Shown: positions 45,046 through 55,358 of the stretch, piece by piece | How the letters are laid out: every line of letters begins with the position of its first letter | Position numbering within the stretch: the stretch's first letter is position 1 | Assembly (NCBI GenBank): GCA_028023455.1 | Contig: JAQFVV010000036.1 | Coordinates: 8,307,576 to 8,371,575 of the forward strand | From: Epiperipatus broadwayi | Lineage: Eukaryota; Onychophora; Udeonychophora; Euonychophora; Peripatidae | Direction: 5' to 3' | Length of the DNA: 64,000 bases | Made by a program: the position numbers and the translations under genes | Notes under the pieces: model-generated | Databases searched by the model: none | Told to the model about the DNA's origin: nothing | The model's input: the letters and a program-made list of their open reading frames with translations, nothing else

Positions 45046-45049
45046 TGTA

Positions 45050-45840
45050 TTTCAGTGATGCATATATAAAGTGATTTTCATCAATTCTGAGTCACATGGC
45101 AAACATTAATACATAGTTCATTTTTCTGATACAATTCAGATTACACTTTACAAATTTTGATTAGAGTCATGTGATCAATATTTTCAGATCACATAACAAA
45201 AAGTACAAGACGAGTATAAGGATTTTGTAAACTTGAGCAAAAACAATAATTCAAAAACATTTTTTCACAATTTAAATGGTAAAAATAAATTAGGGGCTCA
45301 TAGTTCACAAAATACGTTATTTTCTCTATTAATTATAAAACATTTACATTGAAGATTAGGTAGTCTACTCTTTAGATAATAATAATAATTTACAAATACA
45401 CATGAAATATAAAGGCTCATTCATTTAATGTGTAATACATTATAAAAATATAATTCAAAAACAAAATGTGGATATCATTATATATAATGCTTTGTTATAT
45501 ACATTAATGATATGCATAATAGCATTCACCTACAATCACACTAAAATCAATAATAAAACATTACCCAAAACAGCCTTATCTATGTATATATAAATAAAAG
45601 ATTAATGAGAGTTGCATTTTACAATGCTATTATTTATTGTTTCTTTGTCTGAACATTGTGCTTTCTCTGTTGCATTTTTTTTGTAAATGATTTATAAGTT
45701 TTCAGTTCAAACGCATGTGAAAATAACTAAACAGACATTGTCTTCTTAAACGCCAATCTGTTAGACTGCTTCTCAGCTGCTTAATTGCCCCTACTCAAGA
45801 AGCAGTTATAAAAATCCCTTCTGCTTATTTTTTTTTCTAC
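45050..45840. other. No gene recognised
   Basis: AT-rich DNA, nothing supported. Confidence 0.45.
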
Positions 45841-45844
45841 GATA

Positions 45845-45965
45845 CCACTAAACATCACATGATCACCACTTGCTTATGTTTGCTCATAACTGTTATTAAA
45901 ACAGGCAAAACTCTCCATGTTTTGCACTGACTGGCACTACTGTATGGAGGGTTTTGCCTGTTTTA
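45845..45965. repeat. Family A repeat, copy 3 (short foldback, no ribozyme)
   Basis: Minus-orientation 3' end (CACTAAACATCACATGATCA, AGGCAAAACTCTCCATG) followed by the plus-orientation end (CACTACTGTATGGAGGGTTT and TGCCTGTTTTAA). The middle of the family is missing. Confidence 0.7.
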
Positions 45966-45969
45966 ATTT

Positions 45970-48260
45970 CTGTTTAATATAAAAGCCTTAATAAAGTCTC
46001 CACAAATACTTGCAGTAGAAATCGAATTTGGAAAGGTCACAGTTTCAAATAATCTTTAATAATTTTAAGCAACTTAAGAATGTCATTATATAGTATATAA
46101 ATATAGTTGAATTTTATTTTTAATTAGAATTTTACAAAAAAGTATATTAATATATATTTTTCAAAAGGCTTTTGTAAACTTTAGGTATCTAAATAAAAAA
46201 TTGAAAAAAAAAACCCCAATTAGTACTTTCAGTTTTGAAGATCGTCTTTACATGTAGTAAACTGTCTTGTTTGTCAACAAAAAAATATTTAGGAAATAAA
46301 AATGTGTAATGTACATGACTAAAATCAATATTAAGGATCAATATATAGGGTAATAGAAGAGAAAATGAATTATTATTTAAGGCAAGATTAGAAAATCTAA
46401 CCATACTAAAAAATTGGAATAAAAACTAAATTAACTTTTACGGAAGGAAATCATAAAACATTGATTATTTAAAAACAAAATATAGTTGTTTTAATAAATG
46501 TAAAGACAAATGAAATATTGATCTCTCTCTCTCTATATATATATATATTGAAATGGTTTAGTCTTACAACACTCAAGACAGTGAATGTACTTAAGAAAAA
46601 AATGACCACAGATAAAATTATATATATATATAATTATTTAAATTAATGTCTGGAATGATTAAAATATTAGTAATAATATTTCTTAATATTATTGAAATGC
46701 TATAAATTAATTAAATGTAAAAAAGATTCTTTATTTGATACAAATAATTTGATTTATTTTTGATTCTTACAAAAATATAAAATTTTAATATAACAAAGCA
46801 AAAAAAAAAAAGATTTTTGTATAAAACAAAATTGTTTACTTTAAGACACATGCTTGATTAAGAAAGAATTTCTAATTAAAAAATTAATTTTTAGCATATT
46901 TTTGTTGTGATGCATGTAAGTTTAAAAAATAACTAAAGTCGTTAATCTTGTGTTTAGATTTGTAGAGGTCCTTACTGTCATATTTTAGGCACATGGTCTT
47001 AAGATTATAGCCTTAATATATATTACTTATGTAAGCACTTTATAAATTATTAGTTATAATCTTGTTTTTATTAATTAAAAAGAGATTTATTATAATCCTG
47101 ATTTAAAATTTCATGGTATACCTGCTACAAAAGATGGAGTAATGTTATGGAGAAACAGTTTCAAAGGGAAAATTGTTTCTAGTATTCAAGCTAATCAAAG
47201 TAAGCTTCTTAGAATAACTGCTTTTTAAATAATCCCACAGCTCATATGTGTGTGGTGGACAATGCTTGTTGCATTTGAAATTTGGAAATTACAAAAGTTG
47301 AATCTGCATTAAAGAACTTCCAGCATTACCCATGTCTATATTTTAATGAAACGTAATTCAGGCAATTTATTTAAGTGGACAGCTTGACCTTGAGAGATTC
47401 CAGGGATATATGATTTAGATAGCATGAAGCACAACTAATATCTGATTATATAAACATTCATATACTATTATTGATATTTTTACATCTGTATGAAATACAA
47501 ATGAAAAAAAATAGCAAGTGATTCAAATATAGAACAACTTTTAAATGAAGTGAACAAATTGATGACCTAGGGACAAAAAGGTTACCAATAGAGTTGGGTT
47601 GCATTCCATTTTACATTTACAGATTTTTTTAAAACATTGTGTGGACATCATGGAACAAATACTCAGGTAATTAACTGTTAAATTTAACATTCTTTTATTT
47701 GGAAAAGTGATTTCTTGTAACTTGCAATACAATGTATGAATTATGGCAGTAATTTAAAACCTCTAATTACTTGTAATTGATAGGTTTGTTTCAAACATTC
47801 AGTATTATTTGTCTTTTCAATTTCTTATTTGGTTTTGAATAAAAATAGGGAGGTAGGATGGAGAGGAAGAAAAGAAAAATCTGATCAAGTGTAATATTTT
47901 ATTGACTTACAAATTACTTTATAAATTAAATGTATAATTTCAAGATAGTTGATAGTTATGTTTAGATCTTTTACTAGTATTATTTGCCATTATAATTTTA
48001 AAATTTTTTATTTATTTATAAAAAAGTGAGTAAACAAAATACAGTCAATTGTGTCATCCACTGCTTTTATGTAACCAGTACTTATTAAAGGACCAAAATA
48101 AATGTCAGCTACAAATTTCTTATTTTAAGCATAAGAAGTTTTATGTTATGTCCTTTATTCAATACAAATTGCAATAAAATAATCACAATAAAAATGAATT
48201 GACTTTGTAACAACAACAAATTAAAATAAGACTAAAGCTGTGAAAATTTTCTCCTTTTAC
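45970..48260. other. Mostly empty, one repeat remnant
   Basis: The only shared sequence is a degenerate arm of the 24440-24592 palindrome at about 46965-47035 (TGTAGAGGTCCTTAC, GCACATGGT). (CT)n/(TA)n microsatellite at about 46523-46550. No coding frame is convincing. Confidence 0.45.
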
Positions 48261-48264
48261 TTTC

Positions 48265-48550
48265 TTTGCATTTCTTCATATATTCATATATATTGCTTAC
48301 AATAACTTCCCTCATATACACTTTAATGCAAATTTTTTTTAATGATTCCTTAATTTTCCTAACAGTTTCAAAAAAAAAGATAAGAAATTTAAAAAAAAAT
48401 CAATTATTTTAAAAGATAGAGGAGCTTAATATTGCTCTGATGAAGACTGCAGGACAGTTGAAACTGTCAGGAAAATAAAGGAATCATTAAAAAAATTTAT
48501 GCATTAAAGTGTATATGAGGGGAGTTATTGTAAGCAATATATATGAAAAT
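48265..48550. repeat. Family F foldback, Penelope-like terminal repeat fragment
   Basis: The left arm (48265-48372) is the inverted copy of the right arm (48460-48550). Shared landmarks are TTGCTTACAATAACT, CATATACACTTTAATGCA and ATGATTCCTTAATTTTCCT at the left and their complements at the right. The right arm is preceded by a hammerhead-like motif. The string CTGATGAAGACTGCAGGAC is the style of sequence found in Penelope-like terminal repeats. Confidence 0.6.
48431..48475 (+). ncRNA. Hammerhead-like motif, family F (weak)
   Basis: CUGAUGA and GAAA flank a stem II of A(G)ACUG-CAGGA-CAGUU with one bulged G. Stem III is only A-U plus C-G around one base, and stem I (AUUGCU with AGGAAAAU) has mismatches. 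The core bases are intact but the helices are poor, so it is probably a decayed copy. Confidence 0.4.
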
Positions 48551-48559
48551 TATTATTGC

Positions 48560-49575
48560 TGACAATAAACAAACTGCACATCCTGAATAAAGAAAGGTTA
48601 AAAAGAGGTGTGGTACATTGTTGTTTAGTGGATACATTTACCAGTATATGTGATATAGATGACAATGCAAAATATTTCAGGAGAATTACCTCTCATCTTT
48701 GCGCAAAAAGGGTGATTTGCATTCATTAAGATCAATGTGGCCTAAAAACTCTAATGTATTTTTTTCATTGCAATTACTTTTCTATAGAAATCTTTGATTT
48801 ATGCAAATAACAGTATACAAGTCAGCTGATAACGTTCTTAAGACAAAAATGGTTAGCATTTTGAGATCATGAAATTTAAATGAAGAATACCAGATTTATT
48901 TTTTACATTAAAAAGTGAACAAAAAAATAATAAAGCGTTAATCAACAACACAAGCTTTATTTGTATATTTTCTTATAAAAACAAATAAACAAATACAAAA
49001 CATTCTAATAATATAAATGGAGAAGACAAAGTTTATTTTTAGATTAGTTTTTAAACAGTAAAAAAATATTTATTCATTGTAGTATATGCATAAAGGTTCC
49101 TTTTTATATTTTAATTTCTGTTGTATTTTTTAACTATTTAAATACATATATTTTACATATGTAATGTGCACTGAATCTTAAATTTATTAATTAGTTATCT
49201 TTGTATTCTCAACACATTGTTTTAAAGTATTAATAGACAAAATGGAATATAGATACCTGATTTTATTGATACCTAAAAATGTTCAGCAAGAAAATAAAAA
49301 GTCATTTATTAGTAAAATTCCTGGATAAGTTTAAAAGCTTCCAGAGATCATAAGCTCTAAGCATATTTTATTTGAATTTTGTTATGTTATTTATAAAAGA
49401 TTGATGTTAGAAAAATATAATGAAATTTCTAATTGTGTTTTTTTTTATGCCAATCAAGATAAAAAAAAACAGACTTTTGATTGAATTAATATAATTAAAT
49501 TGTAAAAAATAATTTGATTTATACTTTAAAGAAAATTAATAATCAATGATTGAAATATTATTGTTTTATATATAT
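48560..49575. other. No gene recognised
   Basis: AT-rich DNA ending in a (TA)n tract that abuts the family B element. Confidence 0.45.
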
Positions 49576-49677
49576 ATATATGTCCACAGATGGCGTTCTA
49601 CCAAAAACACTGATCAAGCGTATGTTTTGTTTACATAAACGTCAGAGTAGTATTCACTATCTCTAACTATAATTCCA

Positions 49678-49721
49678 CTTTCAAATCATGATTTCAAGCT
49701 ATTTGCTATCATCAGTGAAAG
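49678..49721 (-). ncRNA. Hammerhead ribozyme, family B, left arm
   Basis: Minus strand: stem I CUUUCA, CUGAUGA, stem II AGC-AAAUA-GCU with a U-U pair at the base, GAAA, stem III, UU, then UGAAAG. Stem I is a perfect 6 bp. Stem III is the 8-nt palindrome AUCAUGAU. Core fully intact. The cleavage site ends in U, which is allowed but usually slower than C. Predicted cleavage lies between plus-strand 49684 and 49683. Confidence 0.78.
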
Positions 49722-50285
49722 ACAGGAATAAAGAAACTAGATCTAAACACAAACTCTGAGTGTTTATAAAACAATTTCTATTCAGCTTGCAAGCGTGAAT
49801 TTTTTAGACACGTAATGTCTTCAAACTCAGCATAGCAAACCAGATAACTATATGGGTCTGATCTCAGTTCAGCATCACCACATAGTAGAAGCCTCTGCAA
49901 TCTATATCATTGCAAGAAAGACCTCAAAGGTACATTTATGAAAAACAAAAATGCAAGTTAAAAAACTTGCTAACGCTTGTATTTATGTCCACAGATGGCA
50001 TTCTACCAAAAACACCGATCAAGCGTATGTTTTGAAACATACGCTTTAACTTGCATTTTTGTTTTTCATAAATGTACCTTTGAGGTCTTTCTTGCAATGA
50101 TATAGATTGCAGAGGCTTCTACTATGTGGTGATGCTGAACTGAGATCAGACCCATATAGCTATCTGGTTTGCTATGCTGAGTTTGAAGACATTACGTGTC
50201 TAAAAAATTCACGCTTGCAAGCTGAATAGAAATTGTTTCATAAACGCTCAGAGTTTGTGTTTAGATCTAGTTTCTTTATTCCTGT

Positions 50286-50329
50286 CTTTCACTGATGATA
50301 GAAAATAGCTTGAAATCATGATCTGAAAG
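50286..50329 (+). ncRNA. Hammerhead ribozyme, family B, right arm
   Basis: Same layout as the left arm on the opposite strand: CUUUCA, CUGAUGA, GAAA, palindrome AUCAUGAU, UC, UGAAAG. The cleavage base is C here. Stem II has lost one pair (AGA in place of AGC), so folding is weaker. Predicted cleavage follows C50323. Confidence 0.7.
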
Positions 50330-50489
50330 TGGAATTATAGTTAGAGATAGTGAATACTACTCTGACATTTATGTAAACAAAACATACGCTTGATCGGTGT
50401 TTTTGGTAGAACGCCATCTGTGGACATAAATACAAGCGTTAGCAAGTTTTTTAACTTGCATTTTTGTTTTTCATATATATATTAAATAT

Positions 50490-50815
50490 GAGATTAAACC
50501 ACTAAACATTACATGATCATCGCTTCTTATGCTTGCTCAAGCTGTTAAAGCAATCCTAGATCTAGGTGCTGTGCTCTCAGGTCCAAGATTCTTCTCTGAT
50601 AAGTCATAAGATAGAAACTAGTTTAGAAATATTGGATGATAGGCACTTGATAGGGCTTTTATGCACAGATATTCTGGCATCCATTTATTACTCTGGTTTG
50701 CACTGCATGACACTACTGTATGGGGAGTTTTGTTTTAACAGCTTGAATAAGCATAAAAATGATGATCATGTGATGTTTAGTGGTTTAATACCTATCCTGC
50801 CTAATAGGATAATGT
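50490..50815. repeat. Family A hammerhead repeat, copy 4, with terminal inverted repeats
   Basis: About 55-bp inverted ends (GATTAAACCACTAAACATTA at the left, TGATGTTTAGTGGTTTAATA at the right) flank a plus-strand hammerhead unit. The ribozyme at 50591-50628 reads CUGAUAA, so the catalytic G8 is lost, and stem I no longer pairs. A dead copy. An 88-codon open frame across it is coincidental. Confidence 0.72.
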
Positions 50816-50865
50816 TGGCTCATGGTTATTAAAGAACCAAAGACACCAAAATATATGATACTGAA

Positions 50866-51190
50866 CTGAGTTCAGACCTATATGACTATATAAGTTAATG
50901 AGCTTGGATTGAAAATATTTTAGGTTTTCAATTTTAGACTCATAGTTTTGTAATTAAGTAGAGATAAAAGGTGGCTGCTGGAGGGTTGCTTTAGAATTTA
51001 AGATCTAGGTGCAGTGCTCTCAGATCAAAGGCTTCTCACTGATGAAAGCTACAAGCTAGAAACTGGTCTGGTGATATTGGATGAGTAGGTAATAAATAGG
51101 AATTTTATGCACAAAACTTCTTGCATCCATTGACTACTTTGGCTTGTACTGAGTGGCACTACTGCATGGAGAGTTTTGCCTGTTTTAAAT
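50866..51190 (+). repeat. Family A hammerhead repeat, copy 5 (single orientation)
   Basis: The only family A copy that runs in one direction. It starts with GAACTGAGTTCAGACCTATA (shared with family B), passes through TAAGATCTAGGTGCAGTGCT and the ribozyme, and ends GCATGGAGAGTTTTGCCTG. Confidence 0.75.
51033..51074 (+). ncRNA. Hammerhead ribozyme, family A, copy 5
   Basis: CUGAUGA, stem II AGCU-ACA-AGCU (4 bp, A-A at the base), GAAA, stem III ACUGGU, UC. Stem I UUCUCA with UGGUGA has one mismatch and wobbles. Core intact. Stem III has drifted one base from the palindrome ACUAGU. Predicted cleavage follows C51068. Confidence 0.62.
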
Positions 51191-52041
51191 ATAAGATTAT
51201 TTACTATTTATATATGGTGAAAACAGAATAATATTGGTCTAAAGATTTAATGGATTAATCATTAAAAATTGAAATATATTATAAGTGAATATGTACATCT
51301 ACATACATGTAATTTATTTATATATTATTAATATGGTTTACCCCGATAAAAGTTAAGAAAAATAATCATAGGAATATTTTGTATTGCTACACATGTGTTG
51401 TATATATTTATAGGTGTTGTATTTATGACCTGTCACAATTTATATACATGTAAAATTAAATAGCATTATTTGTACAATTTTGTTTGCCACTCTATAAAAA
51501 TAAGGAATATAGTATCTGTAAGTCAAAATTAGAAATGATACATCTTTACTAACGAAATATTTTCTTATATCTTTCTTATTCCTTTTACTTCTTATTAATC
51601 AATTAATTTATTGATCATTATTTTAAGTTGTTCCAATAATATTATTTAATAATAGAATGGAATAAGTATTGTATATCTTAGGTTTTGTTTATACATAGTT
51701 ATCATGGTTTTTGTGATCTCAAGCTAGCTTTGGACATAATGGTGTATGGAGTACATATTTGAGGACAACTGAATAATTGTATTTAGAATTATTTAGATGC
51801 TACTAAGATGAAGATCACTTTTAAAGACCATACTATTTAAAAGATTTCCAATGACAATTACAAGTTTATTGGTGGGTGATGCACTTATGGTACATGATCA
51901 TCTTAAGCATTAATGGTGATCAGGATTGTTAAAGCAGGCAAAACTCACTTTACATATTGCCACACACAGCAAGCTAGAGTAATCAATGGATGCCTGAAAG
52001 CTTGTGCATAAAATCCCCATCTAGTGCCTACTCATACAATA

Positions 52042-52083
52042 TCCTCAGAGTAGTTTCTAGCTTATGGCCTTCATCAGTGAGGA
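52042..52083 (-). ncRNA. Hammerhead ribozyme, family A foldback, left arm
   Basis: Minus strand: stem I UCCUCA, CUGAUGA, stem II GGC-CAUAA-GCU with an A-A at the base, GAAA, stem III ACUACU, UC, UGAGGA. Stem I is a perfect 6 bp, the best in the family. Stem III keeps only the A-U pair. Predicted cleavage lies between plus-strand 52048 and 52047. Confidence 0.68.
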
Positions 52084-52241
52084 GCCCTGGTTCTGAGAGC
52101 ACTGCACCTAGATATTAGAATCTAATGCAACCCTCCAGAAACCACATTTTATCTCCATTTAACTACAAAACTATGAGTCTTTAACTGAAAACACCTTAAT
52201 GTTTTCAATCCAAGCCCAGTAGCTTATATAGTCATATGGGT

Positions 52242-52276
52242 CTGACGAAGGCCATAAGCCAGAAACTAGTCTGGGG
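52242..52276 (+). ncRNA. Hammerhead core without stem I, family A right arm
   Basis: CUGACGA, stem II GGC-CAUAA-GCC, GAAA, palindrome ACUAGU, UC, UGGGG. The 5' strand of stem I is replaced by AUGGGU from the foldback loop and cannot pair with UGGGG. The foldback junction therefore lies exactly at the edge of the core, and self-cleavage as a single motif is not expected. Confidence 0.6.
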
Positions 52277-52449
52277 ATATTGGATGAATAGGCACTAGAT
52301 GGGGATTTTATGCATAAGCCTTCCAGCATCCATTGATTACTCTAGCTTGCTGTGTGTGGCAATATATATGGTGAGTTTTGCCTGTTTTAACAACAGTTAT
52401 ACACAAGCATAAGAGGCGGTGGTCATGTGGTGATAAGCATTGATTGCAG

Positions 52450-53300
52450 CAAGTTTTGATATATGATTAGTTTTAATTATTTTGTCACTTATATATGAGA
52501 TCACAGCAATAAAATATTAATTCATGTTTTTAAATAATATTATGCCGTATGATTGACATTGGCTTGATGATAATGTCTCTTTTAAATCAATTTTAAGGAT
52601 GTTTGTTGATGAATAATTGTTTTTGATACTTTATCTACTACTTTTATAGTTAATCTGATAATGATAAACTGATTATTTTATCGTACTACATTCAGTAAAA
52701 ATAGGATTGATTATTATTATTCTATACAGAATATAAAATTACATCTCTTCATATTGTTATGAAATGATACCCAACATACAAATTGATAATATTGAGGTTT
52801 TATGTAGCATTATATTTGTTGTTTAATATAGGATAGAATAAAGATCAAGAATTCACATTTGTCACATTGATATAATGATTTAGTAACATCTTGTACCATT
52901 ATACCCTGAAACGAAAGCACTCTACTGCATATAATATCTAAGATTAAGGAATGAAAGAGGTCTCAAACAAGTAAAAGTACTCAGTGTATGAAAAATATAA
53001 ATGGGTTAATGAAAATAAAAATGGAGACATTAGATCACAATACTTAATGTTGACCCCTCAAAAAAACATCACTTTAAAAAGTTGTTACTAATCACTATGC
53101 TGGTAAAGTTTTAGCTCTCAGAAAAATATAGTAGGATCTAAACTGTGATGTCTCTTAGCCTAATATATGTATGACAGACATCCATGACGTTTTGAGGTTA
53201 TGGAAGCAAAACTGGATTGAAAGATGTCAGAATTTATCTAGCACATTTCTTAATTAGGATACATATTGGTAATTTATGTGAAAGTTTAATCTATTATTAA
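52450..53300. other. No gene recognised
   Basis: AT-rich DNA, nothing supported. Confidence 0.45.
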
Positions 53301-53307
53301 TTTCCAG

Positions 53308-53512
53308 TAGTAATAGATGGACAATTGAAATCTTAAACTGGATTCCAAGAGATTGTAAAAGACCCAGGAAGAGACAACATTTGAGACGGATGGATGAAAT
53401 AAGAAAGCATGCACGGGTAATGTGGAGAAGAGAAGCTAAAGATCAGAGATGGATTAAACTTGGAAAGGCCTTCATCCTGCAGTGGATTGATAATGGTTGG
53501 TGATGATGTTAA
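53308..53512 (+). mobile_element. RTE-type LINE 3' fragment
   Basis: Short plus-strand tail with NRWTIEILNWIPRDCKRPRK and LGKAFILQWIDNGW, ending GGTTGGTGATGATG. About 200 bp, 5' truncated. Confidence 0.82.
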
Positions 53513-53519
53513 GCAATCA

Positions 53520-55355
53520 TAGTTACGTGTGGAAGCAAACATTAAAAAAATATATATCAATACATATGCTGCGCAAAAATATTTCTAATGAAGAAGAATC
53601 TACTATTATTTATATATGAGCACTATATCTACATATGAATGATACCTAGAAAAAAAATCGCTGTTGAGTAAAATATATGAGTAGAGACATTTGTTTTAAA
53701 GAAAAATTAACTTTAATATTAAAGAAATGCAAGAAAAATAGCTTTAACTGTTTTAAAATTTGTAAACAGATTTTAAATAAATTCACTAAAAAATACTATT
53801 GGGATAAATTTAATAAAGTTGCAATTTTCCATTTAGAGGACAAAAACTGAAGAGAAAAAGTTTGATGCACACTTTCAGAGCAGTGCAAGTTATATCTTTT
53901 GATCGTAAAAACTTTTATTTATAATTTAAGGTTGATCGGATTTTATTTATTTTTATTGCCTTAAAGCAACTTTTATGCAATGACAGTTGAATCTTCAGAT
54001 TTAAAATCAAATCAATGTAAAATACTATAAAATTGCAATATGTAATATATTCTGTTCAATCAAATCCCTTATGTACATTATGTACCTTGTACAGTAATTC
54101 ATTTTTTGTTGATGAGTTTGATTACAATAGAATATCCATTGTTAATTGAACTGCAAGTATACAGTACTTTTCAGCATGCATACAAGTAAGGTATTTTTAT
54201 ATATTATATATAGAACACCCGAATTATTATTATAATAATAAATAATTATAACTTTATTTAAATATCTTTAACCTCTATATTACTGGTGATGTTGGAGCAT
54301 TTGGTCTGTGCACAAATTAAAACTGACAAAATTTACTCTACAATTTAAAAACAAAATCAAAAACTAAGCTTATGTAACAACGGAGCTTAAAGATAGAATG
54401 GTATCATTCTATCTTTTCATGGTTTTTGATGTTTCATAACTCAGTGGGAGATCGTTAATTTTTCATATATACTTTCTATGTGTGTTGACTCTTCCACATT
54501 CATTCAAAAAAAAAATAAAAAAAATAAAAAAACTTATTGTATTAAATGTATAGCAAGATATCAGATTTTCATTTTAATCAAATATATTTTGGACAATATC
54601 TTTTTCTTTTTCAAGAACTTTTTTTCCATGCAATATAAAATTTTTTTATAGTTTTTTTCTTCTGGTGTTATTAAATTGATAACATTAATTTTATCACTTA
54701 AGAAAGTACTTTATGGATATTCTTAAATTTTGTAAAACTTTTAGCTCCACATGGTGTATGTACAACATCAAAATTTGAAAAGGATAAAATAAGCAAAGAA
54801 TAAAATGTATATAATTTCAATGTAACCGAAGGAAATACTATTAATAAATATGATTATGTATAGCTTTCTGAGGTAGAAAAATGGCTAATAAATTTATGAA
54901 TTTTAATGTTTATATGTTTTGTTTACAATATTTTTGGATAGCATATAAAGGAAGTAGACAATAGTGGTACAGAGCATATTGCAGCTTTACTATATTATTA
55001 AAAATAATTTTAAAAAAATGTAGTATAAAGAAATGATATATTATTTTATAATATAGCATGCACAGTGTATGCAAATTTATATGCATATATGTAAAGATGC
55101 AACACTAAAGCAATTCTTTATTTATAAATTAAAACAGAATAATATTTATTGGTTCATTAATGATTGTAATATATTTGTATTACCATGTAGTATGCCCATA
55201 TACACACATGTGTAGTAAAGTCCATTTATAGTTGATATATCTGTAAACTACAATTTAAATAATGTTTATCAGAACCTTTCAATTTTTATTTTTATTACCG
55301 ATTGATTAATAAATTTACTAATCATTATATCAGTTTTTCTGATGATGTTATATAA
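53520..55355. other. No gene recognised
   Basis: AT-rich DNA with an (AAAT)n-like stretch near 54507-54530. Nothing supported. Confidence 0.45.
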
Positions 55356-55358
55356 TAC

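Larger units (their letters stand above)
49581..50476. repeat. Family B hammerhead foldback with 405-bp unit
   Basis: The left arm is in minus orientation and contains slightly more than one unit: TGTCCACAGATGGC-TTCTACC occurs at 49581 and again at 49986, a period of 405 bp. The right arm (from about 50045) is in plus orientation, begins with AACTTGCATTTTTG and ends with the same string at about 50452, so it too exceeds one unit. The arms meet at the short palindrome AAGCGTATGTTTTGAAACAT (from 50020). Each arm carries one hammerhead. A non-coding unit of about 400 bp, partly tandem, with one ribozyme per unit is the build of an animal retrozyme or a Penelope-like terminal repeat. Confidence 0.85.
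51895..52445. repeat. Family A foldback with two ribozymes
   Basis: The left arm (about 51895-52140, minus orientation) and right arm (about 52242-52445, plus orientation) share GGCATCCATTGATTACTCTA-like, GCACTAGATGGGGATTTTAT and GTGAGTTTTGCCTG landmarks. The 100-nt loop carries the upstream part of the unit in minus orientation (TATAGTCATATGGGTCTGA). The right arm begins exactly at its ribozyme core. Confidence 0.8.

Noticed and set aside
47100-47230. Short frame resembling a transposase or reverse transcriptase piece
   Set aside because: Only about 30 residues are open and no motif could be recognised.
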